Part shown: piece after piece, positions 12,001-20,300 of the stretch | How positions within the stretch are numbered: the first letter of the stretch is position 1 | How the letters are laid out: every line of letters starts with the position of its first letter | From: Henricia sp. BOLD:AAB3569 | Taxonomy: Eukaryota > Echinodermata > Asteroidea > Spinulosida > Echinasteridae | Length of the DNA: 64,000 nt | Direction of reading: 5' to 3' | NCBI GenBank assembly: GCA_037783545.1 | Contig: JBBELK010000397.1 | Coordinates: 434,001 to 498,000 of the forward strand | Program-made: the position numbers and the translations under genes | The notes under the pieces: generated by a model | The model's database searches: none | Seen by the model: only the letters and a program-made list of their open reading frames with translations | Told to the model about the DNA's origin: nothing

Positions 12001-14959
12001 CGCGTTCTAGATGTGCGTTGTTGAGTTGTTTTTGTTTGATTGCGTGTGTTACGCGTAAAGCTAGTGTGTTGTACGCGCGCGCACATGACCGGATACTTGT
12101 CACAGTGCACATTTTGCTTTCCAGCATGCAGTTTCTGTGTGCGTGTGTGTGTTCCATACGTGCTGACCAGGGCGCGGGCGCAGGCAAAAAGCGGTAAACA
12201 AAATGTTATGTTGCCACGCGACTCCACTGCGCACGTGTCTCGCATGTGTGCCATGTTTCCAGGCAATAGACTGATCCAGTAAGCTCCGCCCATTTTGGAA
12301 TGGACCAATCACAGCCTCGGGTTCAGGTAACCAAAAAGCAGATCTCCATTTTGGTTACCCGAGTCCTCAAAATTGTGTGCACAGAGCTACGGCAAATGCA
12401 GCACGAGTGACGCAAAAACACCATAAACATCATTTTTATCAGCGCAGAGGAGGCCTAGCGGGTTTAAAACGGATTGTATAAGACTATCCTAACCTACTTT
12501 TAATCTCTTCATAAATGTGGTTTTGTGTAAACATGAAAAACTTACCAAAATTAGCTTGTCGTTTTGCTAAGTTGTGCATTCACTTCGTTCTAGATGTGTG
12601 TCGAGATGTTTTTGTTCGATGGCGCGCGTTACGCGTATTGCAGGCGTGTTGTACGTGCCCGCACACGACCGGATACTTAAGTGCACATTTTGCTTTCGAG
12701 CGTGCAGTTTCTGTGTGCGTGTTTCAATACGCGCTGACCAGGGCGCGACTCTACTGCACACGTGTATCGCACGTGTGGCATGTTGCTAGGCAATTTATAA
12801 ATAGGCGGAGCTTACTGGATCGGTCTATTGCTAAATGGGCGGAGCTTACTGGATCGGTCTATTACGTATTGTCTGCATTTCAGAAGAGTAGGAGATATGG
12901 GTAGTATGGCCCATTTTTTTCATTTGTTTAATGCATCCCTGATGATTGATCATGAATAACTGTTAGGTTTTCCCTGCTCTTTGCGCTTGTCTTGCAGACT
13001 TTTCATCCAAGCTGTTACGAGGACGCAAAGGAGGTAGGTATTTTCTTCCCACTGTAAGCCACCAGTGTGCATAAACGTAAAAGTTTAAAGTGAATTTACC
13101 TAATCCCAAACCCTTAGCTGGCTTGACTCCTTGGTGCACCGGATTTCTATAAATTTGAAATCAAAGTAACCAGAAGCACAAGCAGTAGCGGCGTGCTTAG
13201 GGGCTGTTCATAAAGTATGTATGCACATAATGCCGACCTTTTAGCTGCCCCCCCCCCCCCCCCCCCTGTACGCAAAATTTATGACATCACCCATATACTT
13301 TAGCGTTGAGTGTACGCATTTGCTTTAACTCCACCCCCCTACCCCTCTGTGCGTACATACTTTATGGACAGCCCCTTACTATAGTAGACGAGTTAAGCGC
13401 TATTTCATTGTCGCGGCGTGGTTAAGCATGTGTGCACTTGGAAACGACTATTGTTGCATCACTAAGTTTAGGTCTGCAGTTGAGGCACGTTTTCAGTTGC
13501 TTACCGTTAACAATGTCTGTGAAAAGAATGAAATAGCCTGACGCTCGGTTAAAAGAAAATAGGCTGTTGCATTGCACTACATTTTGAAGGCCTAAGATTC
13601 ATACCACATGAATCTAACAATGTGGCATTTTGTTTTTATCAACAGTCCGCTCTTCTTGAAACACCAACCCCAGGAGAGGAGGGATTGAACAGCTCGTTCG
13701 AGTCATTAACGTCGAGCCCCTTGTCAGCTTACGCTCAGCGCAAGATGGCAAAAACCGGGCAGACCACTTCAACGGGACAGTCATCAGATTCCTCAAAGGA
13801 CGAACCAAATGAACCAGTTGCGAAACTTCAGTCTGGGCATCCCGTTGAAGATAGCAAGATTGGTTTAAGCGAGAATTCTGGTCCGGCACTCGATCAACCA
13901 AAAGTTGACACAAATCAACAAACTGCATCAACTAAAGTTGAACTCCCATCAACGGATCAATCAGTGGATCCACAAGAAGACACAAAATTGTCAACCGAAT
14001 CGCCTTCTTTGGGTACTCAACCTGTTGATGCAAAGAGCCAGATAGTTGATTCAGCTCCGATTATTAAAGCGGAAACCAGTGGTGCTCTTGAAACTAAACC
14101 ACAATTTGTCACCGATCAATCCATGGATACAAGTTCTAGTGCAGAGATCCAAAAATCTATCAAGCAAGAACACACTGCTGATGATGCCAGTGTTAAAACG
14201 GAAACACTCGTTTCCCTACCAGTCAAGATGGAAGTTGATGAATCGACCATTGCTAAACGGTCCCAAGATTTAGCGCCTGAAGAAAAAATGGAGGTTAGCG
14301 AATCAGTACTAGTCAAACAAGAAAGTGAACCTGTCGATAGTGTGCAACCAATGGACACCTCAGAAGGAGTATCGTCTGCAGACGCAAATTTGAAACGGGA
14401 GGCAAGCAATGATCAGCTACCAGAAACGAAACTCAAATCAGAACTGGATGAAACAAATGCTCAAGCAAGTTCCGAACCAGACCACACCTGTAGCAAACCT
14501 CTGGTGCCCACTTCGAATCCTGTAGAGGTAGCAAAGCAAGAACAAACCGGTCTTGAACCCCTGGCCCCTGAATCTTCCAAAACAGAGTCGGGTAAAACGG
14601 AGACGGAATCCTTAAATCCGCATCCCAAAGCTGAGATAGCTTCTAGTGAAATGGAGAAAGAAGACGGTACAACCAGCTTGGGTCAAGAGGTCCAGGAAAC
14701 CTCATCACAACAAGCCAAATCTGAAATCATTCCAGACACTGAACACAGCCAATCTGAAACCAAAGAGACTGAGGCGGGCTCCCAAGACAGCGGAAACGTT
14801 GAACAAAAACCATCCCAAGAGACTCCCGCAGACGGGGATGCCAATTCCACCCCAACCACAACAGCAGCTACAGCAAGTGAAGTGCAGAATATTCAGGCGA
14901 TTAGTGTTATAGGAAGGTCTCGGTTGGAAACTCGAAGAAGGGACATGTTCTTTAGGTGA
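1..14959 (+). CDS. PCF11: PCF11, cleavage and polyadenylation factor subunit (5' part missing)
   Basis: PCF11 is a nuclear subunit of cleavage factor II; it couples pre-mRNA 3'-end cleavage to RNA polymerase II termination. Coding exons seen: 1-2483, 3013-3455, 4403-4512, 5095-5213, 6831-6917, 7700-7836, 10010-10107, 11444-11536, 12998-13033, 13646-14959. All have GT/AG borders, and phases join without a break to give 1639 residues and a TGA. Diagnostic parts are a lysine-rich stretch (about 560-620), a long FREGPPREG repeat array (about 1130-2110), a first zinc finger split over 6831-6917 and 7700-7836 (CSSC, then HLDWH) and a second over 11444-11536 and 12998-13033 (CKLC, then HPSC). The fingers and the WFYDVDEWLDFEE segment fit vertebrate PCF11 as I know it. 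The N-terminal CTD-interaction domain lies upstream of the window. The last exon codes for a 437-residue acidic tail. I am very sure of the family and fairly sure of each splice site. Confidence 0.95.
1130..2110 (+). repeat. PCF11 coding repeat array (FREGPPREG units)
   Basis: Within the first PCF11 exon of the window about 25 imperfect units of roughly 30 bp encode a ten-residue motif, GPPREGxFRE. Units vary by synonymous and small changes, and some are shortened to GPP or SFRE pieces, as expected from unequal exchange under coding constraint. Vertebrate PCF11 has a comparable degenerate FEGP-type repeat region, so the array is probably the ancestral domain re-amplified here. The motif is charged, rich in Pro, Gly and Arg, and likely disordered. 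Confidence 0.9.
3576..4003. mobile_element. Foldback (palindromic) element, PCF11 intron
   Basis: Two arms of about 200 bp are near-perfect reverse complements, meeting near 3785-3795. The ends read as CTTTCCACGGTAAAGGGG and its complement. A second copy lies at 47135-47530. There is no coding capacity. It is a non-autonomous foldback element. Confidence 0.85.
4094..4282 (+). pseudogene. Duplicated ST6GalNAc-like exon 1 fragment with its splice donor
   Basis: In a PCF11 intron, 4132-4227 reads in frame as REELQAEWRTLPQRLLQ, then WMVQSALPQE, followed by a GTGGTC donor. Sialyltransferase exon 1 (21978-22286, minus) ends REWRTLPQWLVQ, then GQVALPQE, followed by GTGATT. Similarity runs on past the donor into intron sequence: both have a GATAAAAT motif and then CTCAATCTTTTGGT. 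The source was therefore genomic DNA, not a processed mRNA. No later sialyltransferase exon is seen nearby, so I call it a relic. It could derive from this gene or from a paralogue elsewhere. Confidence 0.8.
5469..5925. mobile_element. Inverted-repeat element in PCF11 intron
   Basis: The left end (AGGTCTTTCTTCACAAAGCA) matches the complement of the right end (GGTGCTTTGTGAATAAGGTC). The interior is full of TTGCGTG/CACGCAA type repeats. No coding potential. Confidence 0.55.
6191..6686. mobile_element. GCGAAAT-type MITE, copy A
   Basis: The ends read TTAAAGACAGTATACATGAT and, as complement, TTAAAGGCAGTATACATCAT. The interior is a run of short repeats, GGGGCGAAATGG / CCATTTCGCCC. Further copies lie at 21165-21533, 57075-57534 and 59341-59867, with a truncated one near 55998-56088. 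It is a non-autonomous element without coding capacity. Confidence 0.8.
7018..7470. mobile_element. Terminal inverted repeat element
   Basis: CTGCTTTCGAGCGC at the left is complemented by GCGCTCGAAAGCAG at the right. CCTGGTG motifs are repeated inside. It lies in a PCF11 intron just before the exon that completes the first zinc finger. Confidence 0.65.
8040..8709. mobile_element. hAT-like MITE with CAGGGGTGTGA ends
   Basis: The element begins CAGGGGTGTGA and ends TCACACCCCTG, the CAGGG-type end common in hAT elements. GTTTTTCA occurs at both borders and may be the target duplication, although it overlaps the ends. No transposase is visible. Confidence 0.65.
8783..9306. mobile_element. Dispersed repeat, copy 1
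   Basis: It shares more than 400 bp of close similarity with 20316-20745, including ATGAAAATCCATATGCGTTT and the TTGGGGTCATTGCAAATG end. A related, shorter and rearranged piece is at 27354-27546. The ends TTTAAAGGCCCTGTA and TACACTGGGCCTTTAA (other copy) look like inverted termini. Confidence 0.7.
10717..11326. mobile_element. MITE with 29-bp terminal inverted repeats
   Basis: The left end (TATATGGGTCATTCCATGAA, continuing through GTTGAGGAAC) is the exact complement of the right end at 11298-11326. The pair TTACATCCACAACCA occurs twice inside. There is no open frame of note. It lies in the PCF11 intron before the second zinc-finger exon. Confidence 0.85.
11671..12274. mobile_element. MITE, first of a tandem pair
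   Basis: It starts AATAGACCGATCTTGTAAGC and shares its whole internal order with 12265-12863, including TCCGCCCATTTTGGAAT, CACGAGTGACGCAAAAACAC and ACATGACCGGATACTT. The two copies share the AATAGACTGATC border between them. Confidence 0.8.
12265..12863. mobile_element. MITE, second of a tandem pair
   Basis: The right end carries the terminal repeat twice (GGCGGAGCTTACTGGATCGG at 12804 and again at 12839), complementing the left end. This suggests end-to-end insertion or unequal exchange between copies. Only 130 bp separate it from the short 36-bp PCF11 exon at 12998. Confidence 0.8.
13200..13375. mobile_element. Short TIR element with a poly-C core
   Basis: GGGGCTGTTCATAAAGTATG at the left is complemented by CATACTTTATGGACAGCCCC at the right. 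A run of about 19 C lies at 13248-13266. Related sequence (GCGTAC plus G-runs plus ACTTTATGGA) is at 41196-41256 and 41570-41735. Confidence 0.75.
14059..14725 (+). other. PCF11 tail: cluster of sumoylation-type motifs (coding)
   Basis: The last PCF11 exon has, in order, IKAE, IKQE, VKTE, VKME, VKQE, LKRE and LKSE, which fit the psi-K-x-E consensus with a large hydrophobic residue. Weaker AKQE, PKAE and AKSE follow. The region is otherwise acidic and rich in Ser, Thr, Pro and Gln, with no predicted fold. Confidence 0.75.
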
Positions 14960-15830
14960 TCTTCACAGCACTGGGGTATATATAGGGTTTGGGCCTTCGG
15001 GGCATGAGGCAGTGAAGTATCCTTTTTAAAAATCTACTTTTTGTTATTCGGTCTCAAATATATCGATAAGAAAACGGATAAAAAAAATGAAAAATCTTTT
15101 AATGTTTTGTATTTTTGTTGAAGTTCCTGAGGGGAGTTGGTTGTGGGAAATCTTCTATCATACAAAATAAAGAAGTCTTCTGAATTTTCAAAGCTGAAAT
15201 CTTTAACCTTTTGCAGCTACATTGTAAATACAGTGCTAAATATCCGGTTTAAGAAAAAACAAAATGAAAGTTCTTAAAATTCTTCATCAGAACAGAAGTT
15301 TGTTTCACCTTTAAGATTTCAGTTGTGTGTGGGGAGCGGGTGTTACTGCACGCCTTTAAAAAAATTTCAGAATTTAATAGTACATACATGTAAAACTATC
15401 TTTTCCTCACTTTATTCAAAAGGCACGAATATCGCCAAAATGTTTTAGTGGTTTGATTACAGTACATGTGTAAATTATTTTTGTTTTGAATTGTACAGAT
15501 GATTATTTTGTGAATTTTCAAATAAAAACCTCAGTAAATTTAGACTATTACTTCTACACACAGGTGAAAATACATGTACATTTTTTTCCGTCTATAAGCT
15601 GTCGTCTTTATCATCAAATGGCAGTTGTTTTATTGTGATGTCTTACAGAGGTTAAGATTGTATGAGTTTCCATTGTACAATAACATCACAAACTAATGTA
15701 AAGGGAAAAATTGGCATCTATTAAAGGTTGTTTTTGAAGTACATTTCCTTTGTGTGATGAACCTCTTATCGAGTTAACAAATTACATTTTAATTAGGCAC
15801 CATTCCTGGAGAGAAATAAACATGACCATG
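14960..15830 (+). other. PCF11 3' UTR region
   Basis: This AT-rich sequence after the PCF11 stop has no open frame. Candidate polyadenylation signals AATAAA occur at 15166-15171, 15521-15526 and near 15815. The first two best fit the 3' end of PCF11. Which is used cannot be told from sequence. Confidence 0.6.
15166..15171 (+). terminator. Candidate PCF11 polyadenylation signal AATAAA
   Basis: A canonical hexamer about 200 bp after the stop codon; a second canonical one is at 15521. Confidence 0.45.
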
Positions 15831-16236
15831 GTCCAATTTTATAAAGCTGTTTAAATAAAAATGGGTTAATAGTCAAAATTGTATGCCAACTTGTGTTTTT
15901 AAACCCATTTTTATAAAGCAAGCAATTTCTTTTGCTGAACAGCTTGATGAAATTTGCCCCAGTTTCTAAAGCATATCATGTTTACATAATACGTGCATCT
16001 AAACCTCCCTAATTAATGCGATGTGTAGTCCAGATTGTCCCTCCCTTTGACCAGGGCCCAATTTCATAGAGCTGCTTACTGTAGCAGAAAAGTTGTGCTA
16101 ATTTCAACGCTATTTCACGGCCGTGGCATTGTTGCATCATTAGTGTTTAGCAAATTTGCCTCTGAAGCTAGCAAGTGCTTAAGGTTACGGTCTCCGTGAA
16201 ATAGCCGGAGCCTCCATTAGCACGAAATTGGCCCCA
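15828..16236. mobile_element. Two MITEs of the CCAATTTCATAAAGCTG family
   Basis: One copy spans 15828-15961 and a longer one 16053-16236. Both begin near GGTCCAATTTTATAAAGCTG or GGGCCCAATTTCATAGAGCT and end near GAAATTGGCCCC. The best preserved copy is 46197-46392, with near-perfect inverted ends. Confidence 0.7.
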
Positions 16237-16789
16237 GTTGTCATCAATGATAAAATGTTAAGCTGTTTAACAATAGCCGTCCACATGGTATATTGTACAA
16301 AACAGGACTAAGTGGACTCCAAAAAGTGCATTTTAAATGTAGATTTGATTTAAAACAATAGTTATGAATCGAGTTTCACCGGAGTGCTCATATACACCTA
16401 AAATATACAAAAGTTGATACAGGTCTAAAAAATATAAAAGGTTTTTTGGTAAAAATGGTTACTAATAATTTAGAAAATGATTTGTTTTCTAAGCTAAAAA
16501 TTTGAATATTTCATTGCAAATAATCTGAATATAAAATTAATTTTTGAATCGCACACACAATCAATTGCATTTAAAATGAGGTTACTTCGAATTACAAGAA
16601 TAATTACACATATTTTGAAAATATAATCTTTGGTTCAAATAGAAATTTCATTAGTGCAAGTAGACTACAGATTTTGAGCTACATGGCCACTTTACCAAAA
16701 TGTAAATTATCAGTTAGCTACATGAATAAGTTAAAAAGCTTTAAACATTTAACAAGCATAATTTGCTTTGTAGGACCCATGGAGTTGTA

Positions 16790-17223
16790 AAGCCCGTATC
16801 CCACTAGGGACTGTTTGGCGACATATGCAGAATGTCTGTAGAGGTCGTCATGATGTCGCGGGAATTTTGAACGTGTTCAAAAATTTGTTTGCGATAGCTG
16901 TGGTCGCCAAGGTTTTGAAATGTGCACCAAATTGTCTTCATATTGTCTTGAGAATAAGGGGGCGAACACAATCGCGAAATAGTCAGCAGAATGTCATCAG
17001 ACATTTATAAGACATTTTGAATACTTTTTGCATAATTTCTGTGCATGCGCAGTCAGTACTGCCATCTTGACAACATCAGACACGAGAGTACATGCCAAGA
17101 CAAATCTGTTGTATTTGATTCAGTGGGACTGCAACTCTGTTCGCGTACTTTGTCTTGAAACAGTCGCAAATTTCAAGTCTGCAAACAGTCTTGAACGATC
17201 GCAGCCCAGTGGGATACAGGCTT
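16790..17223. mobile_element. MITE with AAGCCCGTATCCCACT ends
   Basis: AAGCCCGTATCCCACT at the left is complemented by AGTGGGATACAGGCTT at the right, 434 bp apart. It sits just 3' of the sialyltransferase stop codon (17308), inside its likely 3' UTR. Confidence 0.8.
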
Positions 17224-17307
17224 AAGTACTTGCAAGTCTTGCGATGGCTTTAGACGTTTCACCGTCTAAGTTTACTGCAATCTACAGAAAGTCACAAAAA
17301 AAAATCT

Positions 17308-20300
17308 TCACGTTTTGCTGTCGGCATTAAGCCGCGTGAAGTTCCAAGTTGGTTGACGGAATTGAATATTCAGCATTCCAGCCCAGCGTCGGAACATCAT
17401 TTTCTCTGAAATGAACCGATGTCCGCCCATTTCGAGTTCCTCTTGATGTTGTTTGTACATTGCACACTCCAGCATAGAACGACTGTAGTAGTGGTACGGT
17501 GTCATGGCATTCGGGTGGCGCCTGTTAACGGGAATATGCCGATTTGGTAAAAATAGAATTCCAGGGCAAAATAAACACTGTATTACTTGAGTTTGAGCCC
17601 AGAGTTGAACGGTCAAAGAAAATATTCTTAACACTATTATCCGGAACACATACCTCACAAGAAGAAACACATAAGTATACATTTATTACCATTGTGTCAT
17701 TAAGGGTTTATGGAACTTCATTTCGCAAACTGAATTGTATAAAGCTTACAAGTGTCTTCCACCTAAACATTCGAGATACATAGGTGGGTGGTGCCAACGG
17801 CCAGAGACACCGGCTAATCCCCTTACTCTTTATGAAAGAGTGCTCTGGGATTTTTGAAAGTGCATTACACACTGGACCAACGCCCTTACATCCATGCTAT
17901 GAATGGAGCTATTGGGGTTAAGTGCCTTGCTCAAGTGGTTTCGAACCCCCAATCTTAGGGTGCTTCCACCTATGCATACATGTAGTTCCGACACGCCGAC
18001 CAATCACAACAGAGCTAGCAGACAGCGCCCACATAGGTCACAGTGCATTACCTCACAACAACAACAACATCGTGCGATTTTCTGCACATACGTGTTGTAT
18101 GCGTTGATCCATGTGAATTGTTGGTTTCAAAGCCGGGCGATTCGCTTTTCAACGGTAAGATAGCACGTATTTCATGATATGACATCCCTGTATTACTGGC
18201 CCTTTACTCAGTGTGTTCTAAGATAACTGTCGACCCTGAAACATGAATACCTTTGAGTTTTCTCCAATGAATCTGTGCTTTCCGTTGAAAGTCCCATTAG
18301 TTTGTGCAGTGTGTGTGGACATTTTGACGATATCGTGTGAGGCATAGCAACAATATCCAAGGGGGCAGGGTTAACTGGGCAAAATCGAAACTATGCATTG
18401 ACCCCTTTCGAACATGTGCGAATACGCCATTTTTGGAGTCAAATAATGCTGAGTCATTGTGGAAGAGATACATGTGCGTGCGCGTTGTGTGTGTCTCTGG
18501 TGGGCGTAACGTGGTTTACTTCACCAATGGGAGCCTTAGTATAGCGCGTTTCGCGTGCTATGGACACACACAACGCGCACGCACATTGCTTCCACAACGA
18601 CGCGACATTATTTGACTCCCAAAATGACGTCATTGGAAAGGGGTCAATATGCATTGACCCCTTTCGAACATGTGCGAATACGCCATTTTTGGAGTCAAAT
18701 AATGCTGAGTCATTGTGGAAGAGATGTGCTTGCGCGTTGTGTGTCTCTCTGGTGGGCATAACACAGTTTAATTCAACAATGGAAGCCTTATTAGTATAGC
18801 TTGTTATGCGTGCTATGGACACACAACGCGCACGCACATCGCTTCCACAATGACGCTGCATTATTTGACTCCCAAAATGGCGTCATTGGAAAGGGGTCAA
18901 TAGTTTGTGAGTCACTGACCTAAACCACTCGGCCACAGTACTCCCTTTTGGCCAGTACGGTTATCCCTTTTTAAGTTCAACATACCTGCAATAGTTCTCA
19001 TCACTCATTCCATAGACTGTGATCCTGTCACACATGTTGATTGCAAGCAGCATAGTGAACACACCAGTCGATATCCACGAATTGGTTTTTACCCTGTTAG
19101 TGAAATAAGAATAGCATTAAAATCATTTTTTAGTTACACATAGGGTGCAACCTATGTCATTTGTTTTGGGTAATGTATATTATTGATATACAAAGTATAT
19201 AATGCATAGTTCCGAGATTGCCCAATTAACCCCGCCCCCTTGGATATTGTTGCTATGCCTCACACGCTATCGTCAAAATGGCCATGCACAAACCAATAGG
19301 ACTATCAATGGAAAGCACAGATTCTTTGGAGAAAACTCAAAGGTATTCATGTTTCAGGGTCGACAGTTATCTTAGAATACACTGAGTAAAGGGCCAGTAA
19401 TACAGGGATGTCATACATCTAGCCCAGGTTGGACGTCGTCTTCATTGCATTACGAGTGACGTCCAGGTCACGATGTCTCAAAACAGGGGGATTGAAACTT
19501 GCACATAATTGTTTGAGCCATTTTACCTTTTAGTGGACGTCGAATTGATGTCCGTATATGCTTGACGTCTTCATTTACAGGAACGGGAGGTTTAAATGTC
19601 ATATACACCAAATTTGATGTAAAAAATAGTGAAATCTAAGGCACAACCTAACGTTAAAGTTCAGAGAAATAAATAACAGCTGCCGTCGCGTCACGCTTCG
19701 TGAAGTTTGGATAGGCTTGCGCGTGCGGCGCCACGATTTCAGGCAGCAACGCGCCGAGGCCATGGCCTAGTTCATGGCCTAGTTTAGTTGCGACGCGCGC
19801 ACGGCCGGCCAGCACGCGTACGCGGGACTATACGCGCGCGGTTAGAACAAAATAAGCTGAACGTATTACTTGGCTGCATGGCTGTAGTAGTGGATTATTT
19901 GTGCACAAATATATAGCAAATTAGCGTGACTTTTTGCCGTTTTCCTCCGGAATATGCAGTTCGGTGATGTGTAGTGGATTTCTAAACCCGGCAATCCCAA
20001 AGATTAGGACACATGGAACTTTGTTAGCACATTACCGGCTTCCAGCACAAGGTAGAAATATTGATTTTTTCTGTTACAAAAATTTTCACCCTGTTTTTGG
20101 AACTTCATATCCTGGACTCCGTATCCCCATGTAGTATGCGGTACGGAGTCCAACCTGGGCTAGTCATACATCATGAAATACGTGCTTTCTAGCTTTGAAC
20201 AGCGGAACGCCCGGCCTTGAACCCAAAAATTCACCCGGATCATCGCATACAACACTGTACAAACTGTATGGGCAGAAAATCGAGGGATGTTGTTGTGAGG

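Noticed and set aside
12040..12312. Open frames on both strands in the tandem MITE pair
   Set aside because: CpG-rich MITE interior without stops; the same frames are broken in the second copy.
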